Shown: positions 1-6,263 of the stretch, in pieces | Numbering within the stretch: position 1 is the stretch's first letter | Layout: every line of letters begins with the position of its first letter | DNA from: SZUA-229 sp036567985 | GTDB lineage: Bacteria; Pseudomonadota; Gammaproteobacteria; SZUA-229 | Direction: 5' to 3' | DNA: 11,522 nucleotides | Assembly: GCA_036567985.1 (NCBI GenBank) | Contig: DATCTK010000048.1 | Location: 1-11,522, forward strand | Notes under the pieces: generated by a model | Database searches by the model: none | What the model was told of the DNA's origin: nothing | Seen by the model: only the letters and a program-made list of their open reading frames with translations | Position numbers and translations under genes: made by a program

Positions 1-752
1 ATATCATCTTCAATATGCCCATCGAAACCCGCCGAGATTAAAATCAGCTGCGGTTTGAATTTATCCAGCGCGGGCAGGCCATGCTGCTGCCAGGTATTGC
101 GAAACTCAGTGCCGTTACTGCCGGCACTTAAGGGCATATTGATAATATTGTCGCTATCGGTTTCACTGCCGCTATTGGGATAAAACGGATGCTGGAAGCT
201 GGAACAGAGTAATAGCTGCGGATCATGTTTGAAAATATCTTCAGTACCATTGCCATGGTGCACATCAAAATCAACAATCGCCACCCGTTGCAGTTGATGG
301 GCATGCAGTGCATGGGCAGCGCCCACGGCGATGTTATTAAAAATACAGAAGCCCATCGCCTTATTGTGTTCCGCATGGTGTCCCGGTGGACGCACATTGC
401 AGAAGGCGCTGCTGCTTTTTTTCGCCATCACCAGGTCAACCCCGAGCACCACCGCACCGGCTGCACGCAATGCGGCATTAAGTGATTGCGGTGTCATCGG
501 GGTATCCGGGTCGAGCCAGATCTGGCCATCGCGAGGGGCCTTGTGAAAAATCTGCTGGATATAATCCGGGTCATGCACGCGGCGCAGTTGCTCATTGGTG
601 GCCAGTGGCGCATCATGGTGTTGCAAAACAAAGTCCAGCCCCGAAGCCAGTAGCTGGTCTGAAATGGCACTGATGCGCGACGGGCATTCTGGGTGGTGTG
701 GCCCCAGGTCATAGGCGCTGCAATCAGCGTGTGAAATGATAGCGACTGTCAT
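1..752 (-). CDS. Histone deacetylase family protein (class II HDAC-like amidohydrolase), 3' end off the window
   Basis: This is a zinc-dependent deacetylase of the arginase/HDAC fold, a superfamily whose members act on acetyl-lysine, acetylpolyamines or acetoin-related substrates. Reading the minus strand from ATG at 752 gives 250 uninterrupted codons before the window edge, so the C-terminus is missing. Visible signatures are: the N-terminal DLGPHHPECPSR (15-26); RPPGHHAEHNKAMGFC (121-136), with the catalytic His pair H125/H126; DFDVHHGNGTEDIF (161-174), with zinc ligands D163 and H165; and SAGFDGH (240-246), with the third zinc ligand D244. The active-site residues I can see are therefore intact. 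The gene is divergent from the acetyltransferase gene starting at 851, which suggests a role in reversing protein acylation. That role is inferred, and an acetylpolyamine amidohydrolase remains possible. Family assignment is very secure; substrate is unknown. Confidence 0.95.
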   Translation of the reverse strand, partial: MTVAIISHADCSAYDLGPHHPECPSRISAISDQLLASGLDFVLQHHDAPLATNEQLRRVHDPDYIQQIFHKAPRDGQIWLDPDTPMTPQSLNAALRAAGAVVLGVDLVMAKKSSSAFCNVRPPGHHAEHNKAMGFCIFNNIAVGAAHALHAHQLQRVAIVDFDVHHGNGTEDIFKHDPQLLLCSSFQHPFYPNSGSETDSDNIINMPLSAGSNGTEFRNTWQQHGLPALDKFKPQLILISAGFDGHIEDD

Positions 753-804
753 AAATTTCAGCTCTACTGGTGTAGCTCGATCATTGAGGGTCGGCTATGC
801 GTAA

Positions 805-838
805 CCGGTAATCCGGATGCGTTATTAACCGTAGTTAA
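805..838. promoter_or_regulatory. Palindromes in the divergent HDAC/acetyltransferase intergenic region
   Basis: The 98 bp between the two divergent start codons (753-850) must hold both promoters. Two short symmetric elements are visible: CCGG-TAAT-CCGG at 805-816, and TTAAC-CGTA-GTTAA at 825-838, which lies just 12 bp before the acetyltransferase start codon. They could be operator half-sites or chance. I could not identify a convincing -35/-10 pair on either strand. Confidence 0.25.
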
Positions 839-850
839 CGGAAATTTTTT

Positions 851-3529
851 ATGAGTGCACATTTTCTCGATCGTCTTTTTTCACCCAACGCCATCGCGGT
901 ATTCGGTGCCAGCGAGAAGCCGGAATCAGTGGGTGGCCGTGTGTATGATAATTTGCGTCATTCAGGCTTTAGCGGCCCAGTCTATCCCCTTAATCCCAAA
1001 TATAAAAGACTGCATGGCCAGCGCTGTTATGCGTCCATGGATACGATTAATAAACCGGTGGACCTGGCGGTGATTGCCACGCCCGCAGCCAGCATTGCCG
1101 GGATCATGCATGACTGTGGCCGGCACGGGGTGCGTATGGCGATTATTATTTCCACCGGCTTTAGCACGGGTGAGGCAACAAGTGCCACGCTGCTGAAAAA
1201 GTTGCTGGAAATCGCGCGCCAGTATGGCATCCGGATCCTGGGGCCGAATTGCCTGGGACTGATTCGTCCAGGCAAGGGCATTAACGCCACTTTCAGTAAA
1301 AACACCGCGCTGCCCGGACAGCTGGCACTGCTGTCACAGTCCGGTGCCTTATGTACCTCGATTCTTGACTGGGCAGGAGCGCGGCAAATCGGTTTTTCGG
1401 CAATTGTCTCACTGGGGGATGCGGCGGATATCGACTTTGGCGAGCTGCTGGATTACCTGGCGCAGGACAGTCAAACCCACAGTATTCTGCTGTATGTGGA
1501 GGGCATCCGTGATGCCCGGCGTTTTATGAGCGGCCTGCGCATTGCCGCGCGCATGAAGCCGGTGGTGGTGATCAAGGCAGCACGTCATGCCGCCGGTTCC
1601 CGTGCCGCGGTAACCCACACCGGCGCTATGGTGGGTGCCGATAATGTATTCGATGCGGCACTTCAGCGCGCGGGGGTGGTACGCGCAATGACCATTGAAC
1701 AGTTATTCTCTGCGGCGGAGCTGCTTTCCAGCCCGCACCGTGTCAAAGGTAACCGGCTGGCGATTGTCACCAACGGTGGCGGGCTGGGAGTCATGGCCAC
1801 CGACCGGGCGGTGGACCTTGGTGTGGAAATTGCCAGCCTGTCCGAGACAACCATTAGCGAACTGAACCAGCACTTGCCAGCGCAGTGGTCACAGGCCAAC
1901 CCGCTGGACCTGCTGGGGGATGCCAGCGCGGAACGCTACCGAGTTGCAATTAAAGGCTGTTTGCACGACCCCCAGGTGGATGGTGTGCTGGTGATGCTGT
2001 CACCCCAGGCCATGACCGATGCGGAAGCCTGCGCCCGCGCGGTGATCGACGCGCAGAAAACCGCCAGCAAACCGTTGCTGGCCTGCTGGATGGGTGACAG
2101 CCAGGTGCACACTGCGAGGCAGTTATTCACGCAGCATCACCTGCCCAGTTTTCCCAATCCGGAATCCTCGGTGGAGGCCTTTGCCTACCTCGCCAGTTTC
2201 CAGCACAACCAGGAGTTGCTGCTGCAGGTGCCGGGGCCTTTGACCAGTCGCAGCCAGCCGGATGTGGAAGGTGCACGACTGATTATTGAAAGTGTGCTGG
2301 CTGAAAAGCGTCAGCTACTGGACATCACCGAGTCCAAGGCGGTGCTACGGGCATTTGCGATTCCGGTGACACAGAGTATTGAATGTCATTCCGCCAATGG
2401 GGCCCTGGTGGCGGCGGAAACACTGGGCTTTCCGGTGGCAATGAAAATCCAGTCGGCGGACATCACGCATAAATCCGATGTGGGCGGAGTGCGGCTGAAT
2501 ATTGCCCATGCCAGTGGGGTGCGCAACACCTGGCTGGAACTGATGGATGAGGTGCAAGCTAAATACCCGCAGGCGAAAATCGATGGGGTCACCATCGAGC
2601 CGATGCATGTTGCGAGACACGGGCGTGAGTTGATGATCGGCGTGATTAATGACCCGGTATTCGGCCCGGTGATCTCGTTTGGCGCTGGCGGTACCCAGGT
2701 GGAAGTGATGCGTGACTGTGCCATTGCATTGCCGCCGTTGAACCGTTTTCTGGCAGAGAAACTGATCAGCCAGACACGGGTGGCCAGCCTGCTGGGTGAG
2801 TTCCGCAATATGCCGGCGGTGAATATGCCGGCATTGTTGCAGATGCTGCGTCATGTGTCGGAAATGGTGTGCGAGTTACCGGAGATCAGCGAGCTGGATA
2901 TCAATCCGCTGGTGGTGGACGAGCAGGGTGTGATGGTGCTGGATGCGCGCATTGTGGTGAAGCACCCCGCGCCATCCATGGATCGTTATGCGCACATGGC
3001 GATTCATCCCTATCCCTCCCATTTACGCACCACCCATCAACTCGCCGATGGCACCAATATTGTGATTCGTCCTATCCGTCCGGAAGACGCGGCGATTGAA
3101 CAGAGTTTTGTGCGTGAGTTGTCACCCCAGTCAAAATATTTTCGTTTTATGCAGGGCCTGAACGAGTTGACGCAACAGATGCTGGTGCGCTTTACCCAGC
3201 TGGACTACAGCCGTGAGCTGGCATTGATTGCGGTGCTGGAAGATGCTGACAATGAAACCGAGCTGGGGGTGGCGCGTTATGTAATGAACCCGGATGGTGA
3301 AAGCTGTGAGTTTGCACTGGTGGTGGCGGATAAATGGCAGAACCGGGGAATTGGTTCACGGCTGATGAATGCGCTGATGGATGCGGCAAAACAGCGCGGC
3401 CTGAAACATATGCAGGGGGAAATTCTGGCCAATAACCGCAATATGCTTAAACTCACCGAATCGCTGGGGTTCAGTCTGCAAGTCAGTGAGGAGGACGCTG
3501 GTATTCAACTGGCGGACAAGGTTTTATAA
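851..3529 (+). CDS. pat: Bifunctional acyl-CoA synthetase (NDP-forming)-GNAT protein; Pat/PatZ-type protein lysine acetyltransferase
   Basis: The 892-residue protein has the full Pat architecture. A Rossmann CoA-binding domain (about 8-140, AVFGASEKPESVGG at 16-29) is followed by two succinyl-CoA-ligase-like domains (about 150-290 and 300-455), an ATP-grasp domain (about 480-705, with THKSDVGGV at 539-547) and a C-terminal GNAT domain (about 735-890). The GNAT acetyl-CoA loop is QNRGIG (830-835), and E820 in CEFALVV matches the position of the proposed catalytic Glu of enterobacterial Pat. Known relatives acetylate lysines of AMP-forming acyl-CoA synthetases such as Acs and thereby inactivate them. 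Unusually for a Pat, the synthetase part keeps H256 in VTHTGAM, the position phosphorylated in true ADP-forming acetyl-CoA synthetases; as I recall it, E. coli PatZ has Asn there. Start is ATG 851 with only a weak GGAA upstream. An in-frame HDAC-family neighbour on the opposite strand fits a reversible acylation role. Confidence 0.93.
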   Translation: MSAHFLDRLFSPNAIAVFGASEKPESVGGRVYDNLRHSGFSGPVYPLNPKYKRLHGQRCYASMDTINKPVDLAVIATPAASIAGIMHDCGRHGVRMAIIISTGFSTGEATSATLLKKLLEIARQYGIRILGPNCLGLIRPGKGINATFSKNTALPGQLALLSQSGALCTSILDWAGARQIGFSAIVSLGDAADIDFGELLDYLAQDSQTHSILLYVEGIRDARRFMSGLRIAARMKPVVVIKAARHAAGSRAAVTHTGAMVGADNVFDAALQRAGVVRAMTIEQLFSAAELLSSPHRVKGNRLAIVTNGGGLGVMATDRAVDLGVEIASLSETTISELNQHLPAQWSQANPLDLLGDASAERYRVAIKGCLHDPQVDGVLVMLSPQAMTDAEACARAVIDAQKTASKPLLACWMGDSQVHTARQLFTQHHLPSFPNPESSVEAFAYLASFQHNQELLLQVPGPLTSRSQPDVEGARLIIESVLAEKRQLLDITESKAVLRAFAIPVTQSIECHSANGALVAAETLGFPVAMKIQSADITHKSDVGGVRLNIAHASGVRNTWLELMDEVQAKYPQAKIDGVTIEPMHVARHGRELMIGVINDPVFGPVISFGAGGTQVEVMRDCAIALPPLNRFLAEKLISQTRVASLLGEFRNMPAVNMPALLQMLRHVSEMVCELPEISELDINPLVVDEQGVMVLDARIVVKHPAPSMDRYAHMAIHPYPSHLRTTHQLADGTNIVIRPIRPEDAAIEQSFVRELSPQSKYFRFMQGLNELTQQMLVRFTQLDYSRELALIAVLEDADNETELGVARYVMNPDGESCEFALVVADKWQNRGIGSRLMNALMDAAKQRGLKHMQGEILANNRNMLKLTESLGFSLQVSEEDAGIQLADKVL

Positions 3530-3555
3530 GCATGCTTGTAGGCCGCAAACAGCCT

Positions 3556-3574
3556 GCAGGTTTTTAAAACCTGC
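3556..3574. repeat. Perfect 9-bp palindrome after the acetyltransferase gene
   Basis: GCAGGTTTT-T-AAAACCTGC is an exact inverted repeat with a single-base centre, 27 bp after the acetyltransferase stop codon. The centre is too short for a full RNA hairpin loop and no T-run follows, so it is not a standard terminator. It could be a protein-binding site or part of a longer 3' UTR fold. Confidence 0.4.
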
Positions 3575-3606
3575 GTGAATGCTTTACATGGACCCTGGCA
3601 GGTTAA

Positions 3607-3635
3607 TGCAGTTCTGACTACTGCAGCGTTTTTTT
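3607..3635 (+). terminator. Candidate Rho-independent terminator for the acetyltransferase gene
   Basis: On the plus strand TGCAGT (3607-3612) pairs with ACTGCA (3620-3625) around a 7-nt loop. GCG and then seven T (3629-3635) follow. The stem is only 6 bp, so the call is moderate. It overlaps the 3' end of the convergent coiled-coil gene. The reverse strand has no T-run after the same stem, so it should work in one direction only. Confidence 0.4.
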
Positions 3636-3884
3636 AATTCGCTGATAACCTTCGCGCACTTCATCAGCCAGGTGTTTGAATGTGCTGGCTGCTTCCTCGG
3701 CAGAGTCCTTGCTCAAGTTTGTCAGTTTATTACGCAGCTTTTCCCGTTGCTGTTCCAGCTTGTCCCATTCATCCCTGGCTTCCATGTTCAATAGATGCAG
3801 CTGCACCTTGAGCTGGTCCCGGTCGGTTTCAAGTTGGTGATATAGTTTTTCCGATGCCTGGATGATTTGCTGAGAGAGGCTCAT
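3618..3884 (-). CDS. Small coiled-coil protein of unknown function
   Basis: The gene encodes 88 residues, charged and almost wholly helical. Glu, Lys, Gln and Leu are spaced in heptad fashion from about residue 8 to 60 (for example QLETDRDQLKVQLHLL and KLEQQREKLRNKL), and a second helical stretch covers 62-88. There is no signal peptide, membrane segment or cysteine. The start is well supported: AAGGAG at 3894-3899 lies about 9 nt upstream of ATG 3884, and an overlapping ATG at the ribosome site runs straight into a stop. I do not recognise the family. A small cytoplasmic oligomerising or scaffold protein is the most that can be said. It is convergent with the acetyltransferase gene and monocistronic as far as seen. 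Confidence 0.8.
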   Translation of the reverse strand: MSLSQQIIQASEKLYHQLETDRDQLKVQLHLLNMEARDEWDKLEQQREKLRNKLTNLSKDSAEEAASTFKHLADEVREGYQRIKKTLQ

Positions 3885-3893
3885 GTCATTTAA

Positions 3894-3899
3894 CTCCTT
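3894..3899 (-). promoter_or_regulatory. Strong ribosome binding site of the coiled-coil gene
   Basis: On the minus strand AAAGGAGTT precedes ATG 3884 with a 9-nt spacer. The strong Shine-Dalgarno match fixes the start of this short gene and is the main argument that it is really translated. Confidence 0.75.
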
Positions 3900-4067
3900 T
3901 GCTGATTAACTTCAGATGAACTAATCAACGAGCGAAACTGAAATGTTTAGCACGACCGTAGGTGGCGCGCCTGCATTGTTCAGATCAGTTTCAAGTATAG
4001 CATCGGCAGATGCAAATAAAACGGAGACAGGCCAGAACTCAATGCCGATTATCGGTTTTCAGGATGC

Positions 4068-4496
4068 TTAAAAGGTACGTTGGTCCCAGCCCCACATATG
4101 CCGTTGCGGACTGCTGAATTCGATATAGATACGCTGGCTGCTGATGCCGGTCTGTTCATTAATAAAATTGCACAGGCGGCTGGAAAAGTCGGCGGTGCTG
4201 TTTTCCGGTAGACCCAGGCTTTTTAGCTGCAGCAGTGCGCAGGGGCTGTCATCGCCAGCGAAAATCAGGCTTTGATTGTCCTGAATCTGCACCATCACAT
4301 AACTCTCCGGTTTACCTAGGGTGCCTCTGTACCATGCTGATATGTCTCTGCGAGACCTGAAGCGTGCAGCTACAAGGCGTGCTTCGCAGTGAATGGCCCG
4401 GTCCTTTACAAGAAGCACAACACCGTAGATGTGCGCTTCAGGCCTCGCCCTTCGGGGCTTACAGGTGTGTCCGCACTCTGCGTTAGCGTTTTTCAC
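4068..4496 (-). CDS. Element-MIF fusion reading frame, possibly translated
   Basis: A GTG codon at 4496, inside the inserted element, opens a 142-codon frame. The first 59 residues come from the element. They include a basic, Cys/His-containing start (ECGHTCKPRRARPEAH) and resemble no domain I know. The frame crosses the element end into L-G-K-P-E-S-Y-V-M and continues to the MIF stop codon. It may simply be an accident of the insertion: no clear ribosome binding site precedes the GTG, and the catalytic N-terminal Pro of MIF is replaced. If translated, it would be a non-enzymatic MIF-fold fragment with a new N-terminal tail. The whole MIF C-terminal frame is still open, which fits either a recent insertion or some continued expression. 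Confidence 0.25.
   Translation of the reverse strand: MKNANAECGHTCKPRRARPEAHIYGVVLLVKDRAIHCEARLVAARFRSRRDISAWYRGTLGKPESYVMVQIQDNQSLIFAGDDSPCALLQLKSLGLPENSTADFSSRLCNFINEQTGISSQRIYIEFSSPQRHMWGWDQRTF
4320..4350 (+). repeat. Left terminal inverted repeat of the element
   Basis: 31 bp starting GGTGCCTCTGTACCATG. It pairs with 4551-4581 with two mismatches, at its 22nd and 25th positions (T against C, and G against A, when both are read inward). Confidence 0.9.
4350..4448. repeat. Hairpin arm 1 inside the element
   Basis: GCGAGACCTGAAGCG (4350-4364) is complementary to 4434-4448 at 14 of 15 positions. Nested within it, GTGCTTC (4379-4385) pairs with GAAGCAC (4412-4418). The arm starts exactly where the left terminal repeat ends. 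Confidence 0.75.
4447..4458. repeat. GCCC-TTCG-GGGC mini-hairpin between the arms
   Basis: A 4-bp stem with a TTCG loop closed by C-G, the sequence of the very stable UUCG RNA tetraloop on the plus strand. It overlaps the last bases of arm 1 and the first of arm 2, so it would compete with, or cap, the junction between them. Confidence 0.6.
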
Positions 4497-4550
4497 CAGG
4501 CTTCAGCATGCTTTCAAAACGCTGCCTTGATTGCGAACACACCTGTAAGC
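4457..4550. repeat. Hairpin arm 2 inside the element
   Basis: A 19-bp inverted repeat (4457-4475, GCTTACAGGTGTGT onward, against 4532-4550) pairs at 18 of 19 positions. A nested stem, GCGTTTT (4486-4492) with AAAACGC (4516-4522), lies inside. The arm ends exactly where the right terminal repeat begins. Confidence 0.8.
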
Positions 4551-4581
4551 CAGAGATATGTCAGCATGGTACAGAGGCACC
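4551..4581 (-). repeat. Right terminal inverted repeat of the element
   Basis: 31 bp ending ...CAGAGGCACC, the reverse complement of the left terminal repeat at 29 of 31 positions. It supplies the TGA (4563-4561) that stops the interrupted MIF reading frame. Confidence 0.9.
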
Positions 4582-4689
4582 CTGGATATTAGCCACGGTA
4601 AGTGAGGCGCTTTTTGCCAGCGCCAGTTTGTCATCGATGTGAATATTGGTGTTGATTGTGAGTAATGGCATAGGCGTTAGCAATAAGTT

Positions 4690-5184
4690 TTAATAACAGT
4701 ATTTTTTAATCAGATCACGGGCCTGTTTCATCTGCGCTTCTTTTTGCTGTTGCGACAGGTAGGTATAGTTGCCCTCGGCATCCTTGCTGCGAATGCGGCC
4801 GATTGATTCCATGGTGGCGAGGCTTTTTTTCGCCCTGGCGCAGGCTTCGAGGCGTTGTTTTTTCTCAGCAGGGGTTTCTGGTTTTTCCTTTTCTTCCGTG
4901 GCTGGCTCTTCTTCCGGTTTTTTCTCGCTTTCCTGTGCCGTGTTATTCGGTTTTACAGCGTCCTTTTTTCCACTATGAAAGGTGGTGGTGGGTTCCTGCT
5001 GGATGTCCAGTTTTTCCGCATTGGCATCGCTGGGGCGTTGCTGGCCGTAATGAACATTGCCTTCCGCATCCACCCATTTATAAATTTCTGCATTGCTTTT
5101 GGCAATAAACAGCAGTGGCAGTATAAGTATGCACAGGAGGGTGGTTTTTTTAGAGAATAAGTATTTTCTAATGTTCATTTTCAT
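4690..5184 (-). CDS. DUF4124 domain-containing secreted protein
   Basis: The 164-residue protein is probably exported to the periplasm or cell surface. A basic N-terminus (MKMNIRKYLFSKK) leads into a hydrophobic segment (15-28) and a likely signal peptidase I site after SNA (residue 32). There is no lipobox cysteine. The mature part opens with the DUF4124 signature EIYKWVDAEGNVHYGQQRP (33-51). A low-complexity Glu/Lys/Pro/Thr linker follows (about 74-108), then a helical C-terminal region with two cysteines (C115 and C163) that could form a disulfide. The function of DUF4124 proteins is not established; some are described as envelope proteins. No good Shine-Dalgarno is visible; ATG 5184 is used, and the ATG at codon 3 is an alternative start. 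The interrupted MIF gene follows 18 bp downstream on the same strand, and a LysR gene is divergent upstream. Confidence 0.88.
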   Translation of the reverse strand: MKMNIRKYLFSKKTTLLCILILPLLFIAKSNAEIYKWVDAEGNVHYGQQRPSDANAEKLDIQQEPTTTFHSGKKDAVKPNNTAQESEKKPEEEPATEEKEKPETPAEKKQRLEACARAKKSLATMESIGRIRSKDAEGNYTYLSQQQKEAQMKQARDLIKKYCY

Positions 5185-5235
5185 CTGCTTGTTGTGGGTC
5201 TTATTGATTGATTTTATAGTACATTTTAAACTTTG

Positions 5236-5255
5236 TGTGCGTGCTGTTGCACAGC
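5236..5255. promoter_or_regulatory. Possible operator between the DUF4124 and LysR genes
   Basis: Two overlapping inverted repeats, TGTGC-N8-GCACA (5236-5253) and GCTGT-TGC-ACAGC (5243-5255), lie in the 167-bp divergent region. LysR-type regulators often bind dyads in such regions and control both themselves and the divergent gene. That this dyad is the site is a guess. Confidence 0.25.
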
Positions 5256-5290
5256 TTTAAGCATTCAAAAGATAAATGACAACATAATGT

Positions 5291-5318
5291 TTGCATATGG
5301 GGTAAGGATTGGTACTAT
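5291..5318 (+). promoter_or_regulatory. Weak candidate promoter for the LysR gene
   Basis: TTGCAT (5291-5296) and TACTAT (5313-5318) are separated by 16 bp and match sigma-70 boxes at 3 of 6 and 4 of 6 positions. They would place transcription start about 25 bp before the gene. Confidence 0.25.
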
Positions 5319-5351
5319 TAAGCCTCTTTAGGGTTTGTATAAGAAAATGTT

Positions 5352-6245
5352 ATGGCAGATAGAAGACTCAAGGTATTTCACACAGTCGCCAAACTATTGA
5401 ACTTTACCAAGGCGGCGGATGCCCTGCATATGACGCAACCGGCAGTGACCTTTCAAATCCGCCAACTGGAAGAATACTTCAATACACGGCTTTTCGATCG
5501 AACGCATAATAGAGTCAGTTTGACTGAAGCCGGCCTGCGAGTCTATGGCTTCGCTGACCGGATATTTGAATTATACGACGAGATGGAGCATTCCATTCGT
5601 GAAATGACCGGTGATGTGAGTGGCATGGTGACCCTCGGTGCCAGTACCACCATCGCCGAATACATGTTGCCGTTTTTGCTGGGGGATTTCAAAAGCAAGA
5701 ATCCCGATGTGAATATCCGCCTCAAGGTATCCAACACTGATGGCATCGTCTCGATGGTGGAAAATAACATTATTGACCTGGGCATTGTTGAAGCCTCGGT
5801 GAGTAATAAAAACCTGCAGGTGGATGTGTGCCGCATGGATCAGTTGGTGGCGATTATGCCACCGAACCATGAACTGGCCTCGTTTGATACATTGACGCCA
5901 CAGCAGCTTGCATCCTATCCGTTTATCTGCCGTGAAGAAGGCTCGGGCACCCGCGAGGTGATCGCCGAATATCTGCAGTTGATTAATGCCGAACCCAATG
6001 TGTGCCTGGAACTGGGTAGCCCGGAGTCCATCAAGAGCGCGGTTGAAGCGGGTATGGGTATTTCGATTATGTCCTGCTCCACGGTACAGAAAGAACTCAA
6101 GCTGAATACGCTGGTGGCCATTCCACTGGAACCGGCACTGCAGCGTCCATTCTCGTTTGTGCATCAGCGGCATAAATTCAAGGCACGCGCCATGGAAGAG
6201 CTGCTGGAATTTGCCAAGCAATATTGCGAGGCCCATCCAGAATAG
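5352..6245 (+). CDS. LysR family transcriptional regulator (CysL/CbbR-like)
   Basis: The protein has 297 residues, the normal length for the family. An N-terminal winged helix-turn-helix (about 4-62) contains FTKAADALHMTQPAVTFQIRQLE (18-40, the recognition region) and LFDRTHNRVSLTEAG (47-61). A linker helix follows (62-88), then the two-lobed effector-binding domain (about 91-290) with LGASTTIAEYMLP (95-107), IDLGIVEA (141-148), REEGSGTRE (194-202) and SIKSAVEAGMGISIM (226-240). The REEGSGTR motif is typical of the CysL/CbbR-like branch, whose members control sulfur, selenium or carbon assimilation genes. The effector and targets cannot be read from the sequence, and the neighbours are not obvious metabolic targets. 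The start ATG 5352 has no strong ribosome site. It is divergent from the DUF4124 gene across 167 bp. Confidence 0.95.
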   Translation: MADRRLKVFHTVAKLLNFTKAADALHMTQPAVTFQIRQLEEYFNTRLFDRTHNRVSLTEAGLRVYGFADRIFELYDEMEHSIREMTGDVSGMVTLGASTTIAEYMLPFLLGDFKSKNPDVNIRLKVSNTDGIVSMVENNIIDLGIVEASVSNKNLQVDVCRMDQLVAIMPPNHELASFDTLTPQQLASYPFICREEGSGTREVIAEYLQLINAEPNVCLELGSPESIKSAVEAGMGISIMSCSTVQKELKLNTLVAIPLEPALQRPFSFVHQRHKFKARAMEELLEFAKQYCEAHPE

Positions 6246-6263
6246 GCGTCTTTCATAACAGGC

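Larger units (their letters stand above)
4320..4581. mobile_element. MITE-like non-autonomous element with 31-bp terminal inverted repeats
   Basis: The 262-bp insertion begins GGTGCCTCTG and ends with its reverse complement. The terminal repeats (4320-4350 and 4551-4581) match at 29 of 31 positions, and their first 21 bp are identical. CTAG lies just outside the left end (4316-4319). CTG, explained as CTAG with one base lost, lies outside the right end (4582-4584). Removing the element plus one target copy restores the MIF reading frame, which sets the boundaries. CTAG fits the YTAR-type 4-bp target described for part of the IS5 family, but I cannot name the parent transposase and the element encodes none. 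Between the ends are two hairpin arms joined by a GCCC-TTCG-GGGC mini-hairpin, so the whole single strand could fold into a cloverleaf. It sits inside a degraded gene, as expected for a mobile insertion. Confidence 0.88.
4068..4671 (-). pseudogene. MIF-family tautomerase gene interrupted by a 262-bp element
   Basis: The gene originally encoded a macrophage migration inhibitory factor-like tautomerase, a small trimeric enzyme whose catalytic base is the N-terminal proline. The 5' part runs leftward from ATG 4671 and gives MPLLTINTNI and on to TVANI (29 codons), with Pro2 in place. The frame then enters the inserted element and stops at TGA 4563-4561, after 36 codons. The 3' part (4319-4068, 83 codons) holds the rest of the family signature: LGKPESYVMVQ, LIFAGDDSPCALLQLKSLG, and the C-terminal RIYIEFSSPQRHMWGW. 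Joining the parts through one CTAG copy gives VANILGKPESYVM in frame and a 112-residue protein, close to the usual length of about 115. The start lies 18 bp after the DUF4124 stop codon, so the two probably formed an operon. The break removes Pro2 from the rest of the fold, so tautomerase activity should be lost. Confidence 0.9.

Noticed and set aside
2345..2854. 169-codon minus-strand open frame inside the acetyltransferase gene
   Set aside because: It overlaps the conserved ATP-grasp coding region, has a biased composition and no signature; a shadow frame.
3934..3992. GAAACTGA / TCAGTTTC inverted repeat upstream of the coiled-coil gene
   Set aside because: The 8-bp arms are 43 bp apart, a chance-level match without further support.
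4045..4055. CCGAT-T-ATCGG palindrome before TTTT as a terminator
   Set aside because: A one-base centre leaves too short a stem once a loop forms, the T-run is only four bases, and it points the wrong way for the MIF gene.
4447..4550. Integron attC-like site in the element
   Set aside because: GTTAGC/GCTAAC-like strings and strong dyad symmetry are present, but no paired core sites in attC order; the terminal repeats and target duplication explain it better.
5571..6236. Long minus-strand open frame (221 codons) under the LysR gene
   Set aside because: It lies entirely within a secure LysR gene on the other strand and its His/Gln-rich product is typical of an antisense shadow frame.
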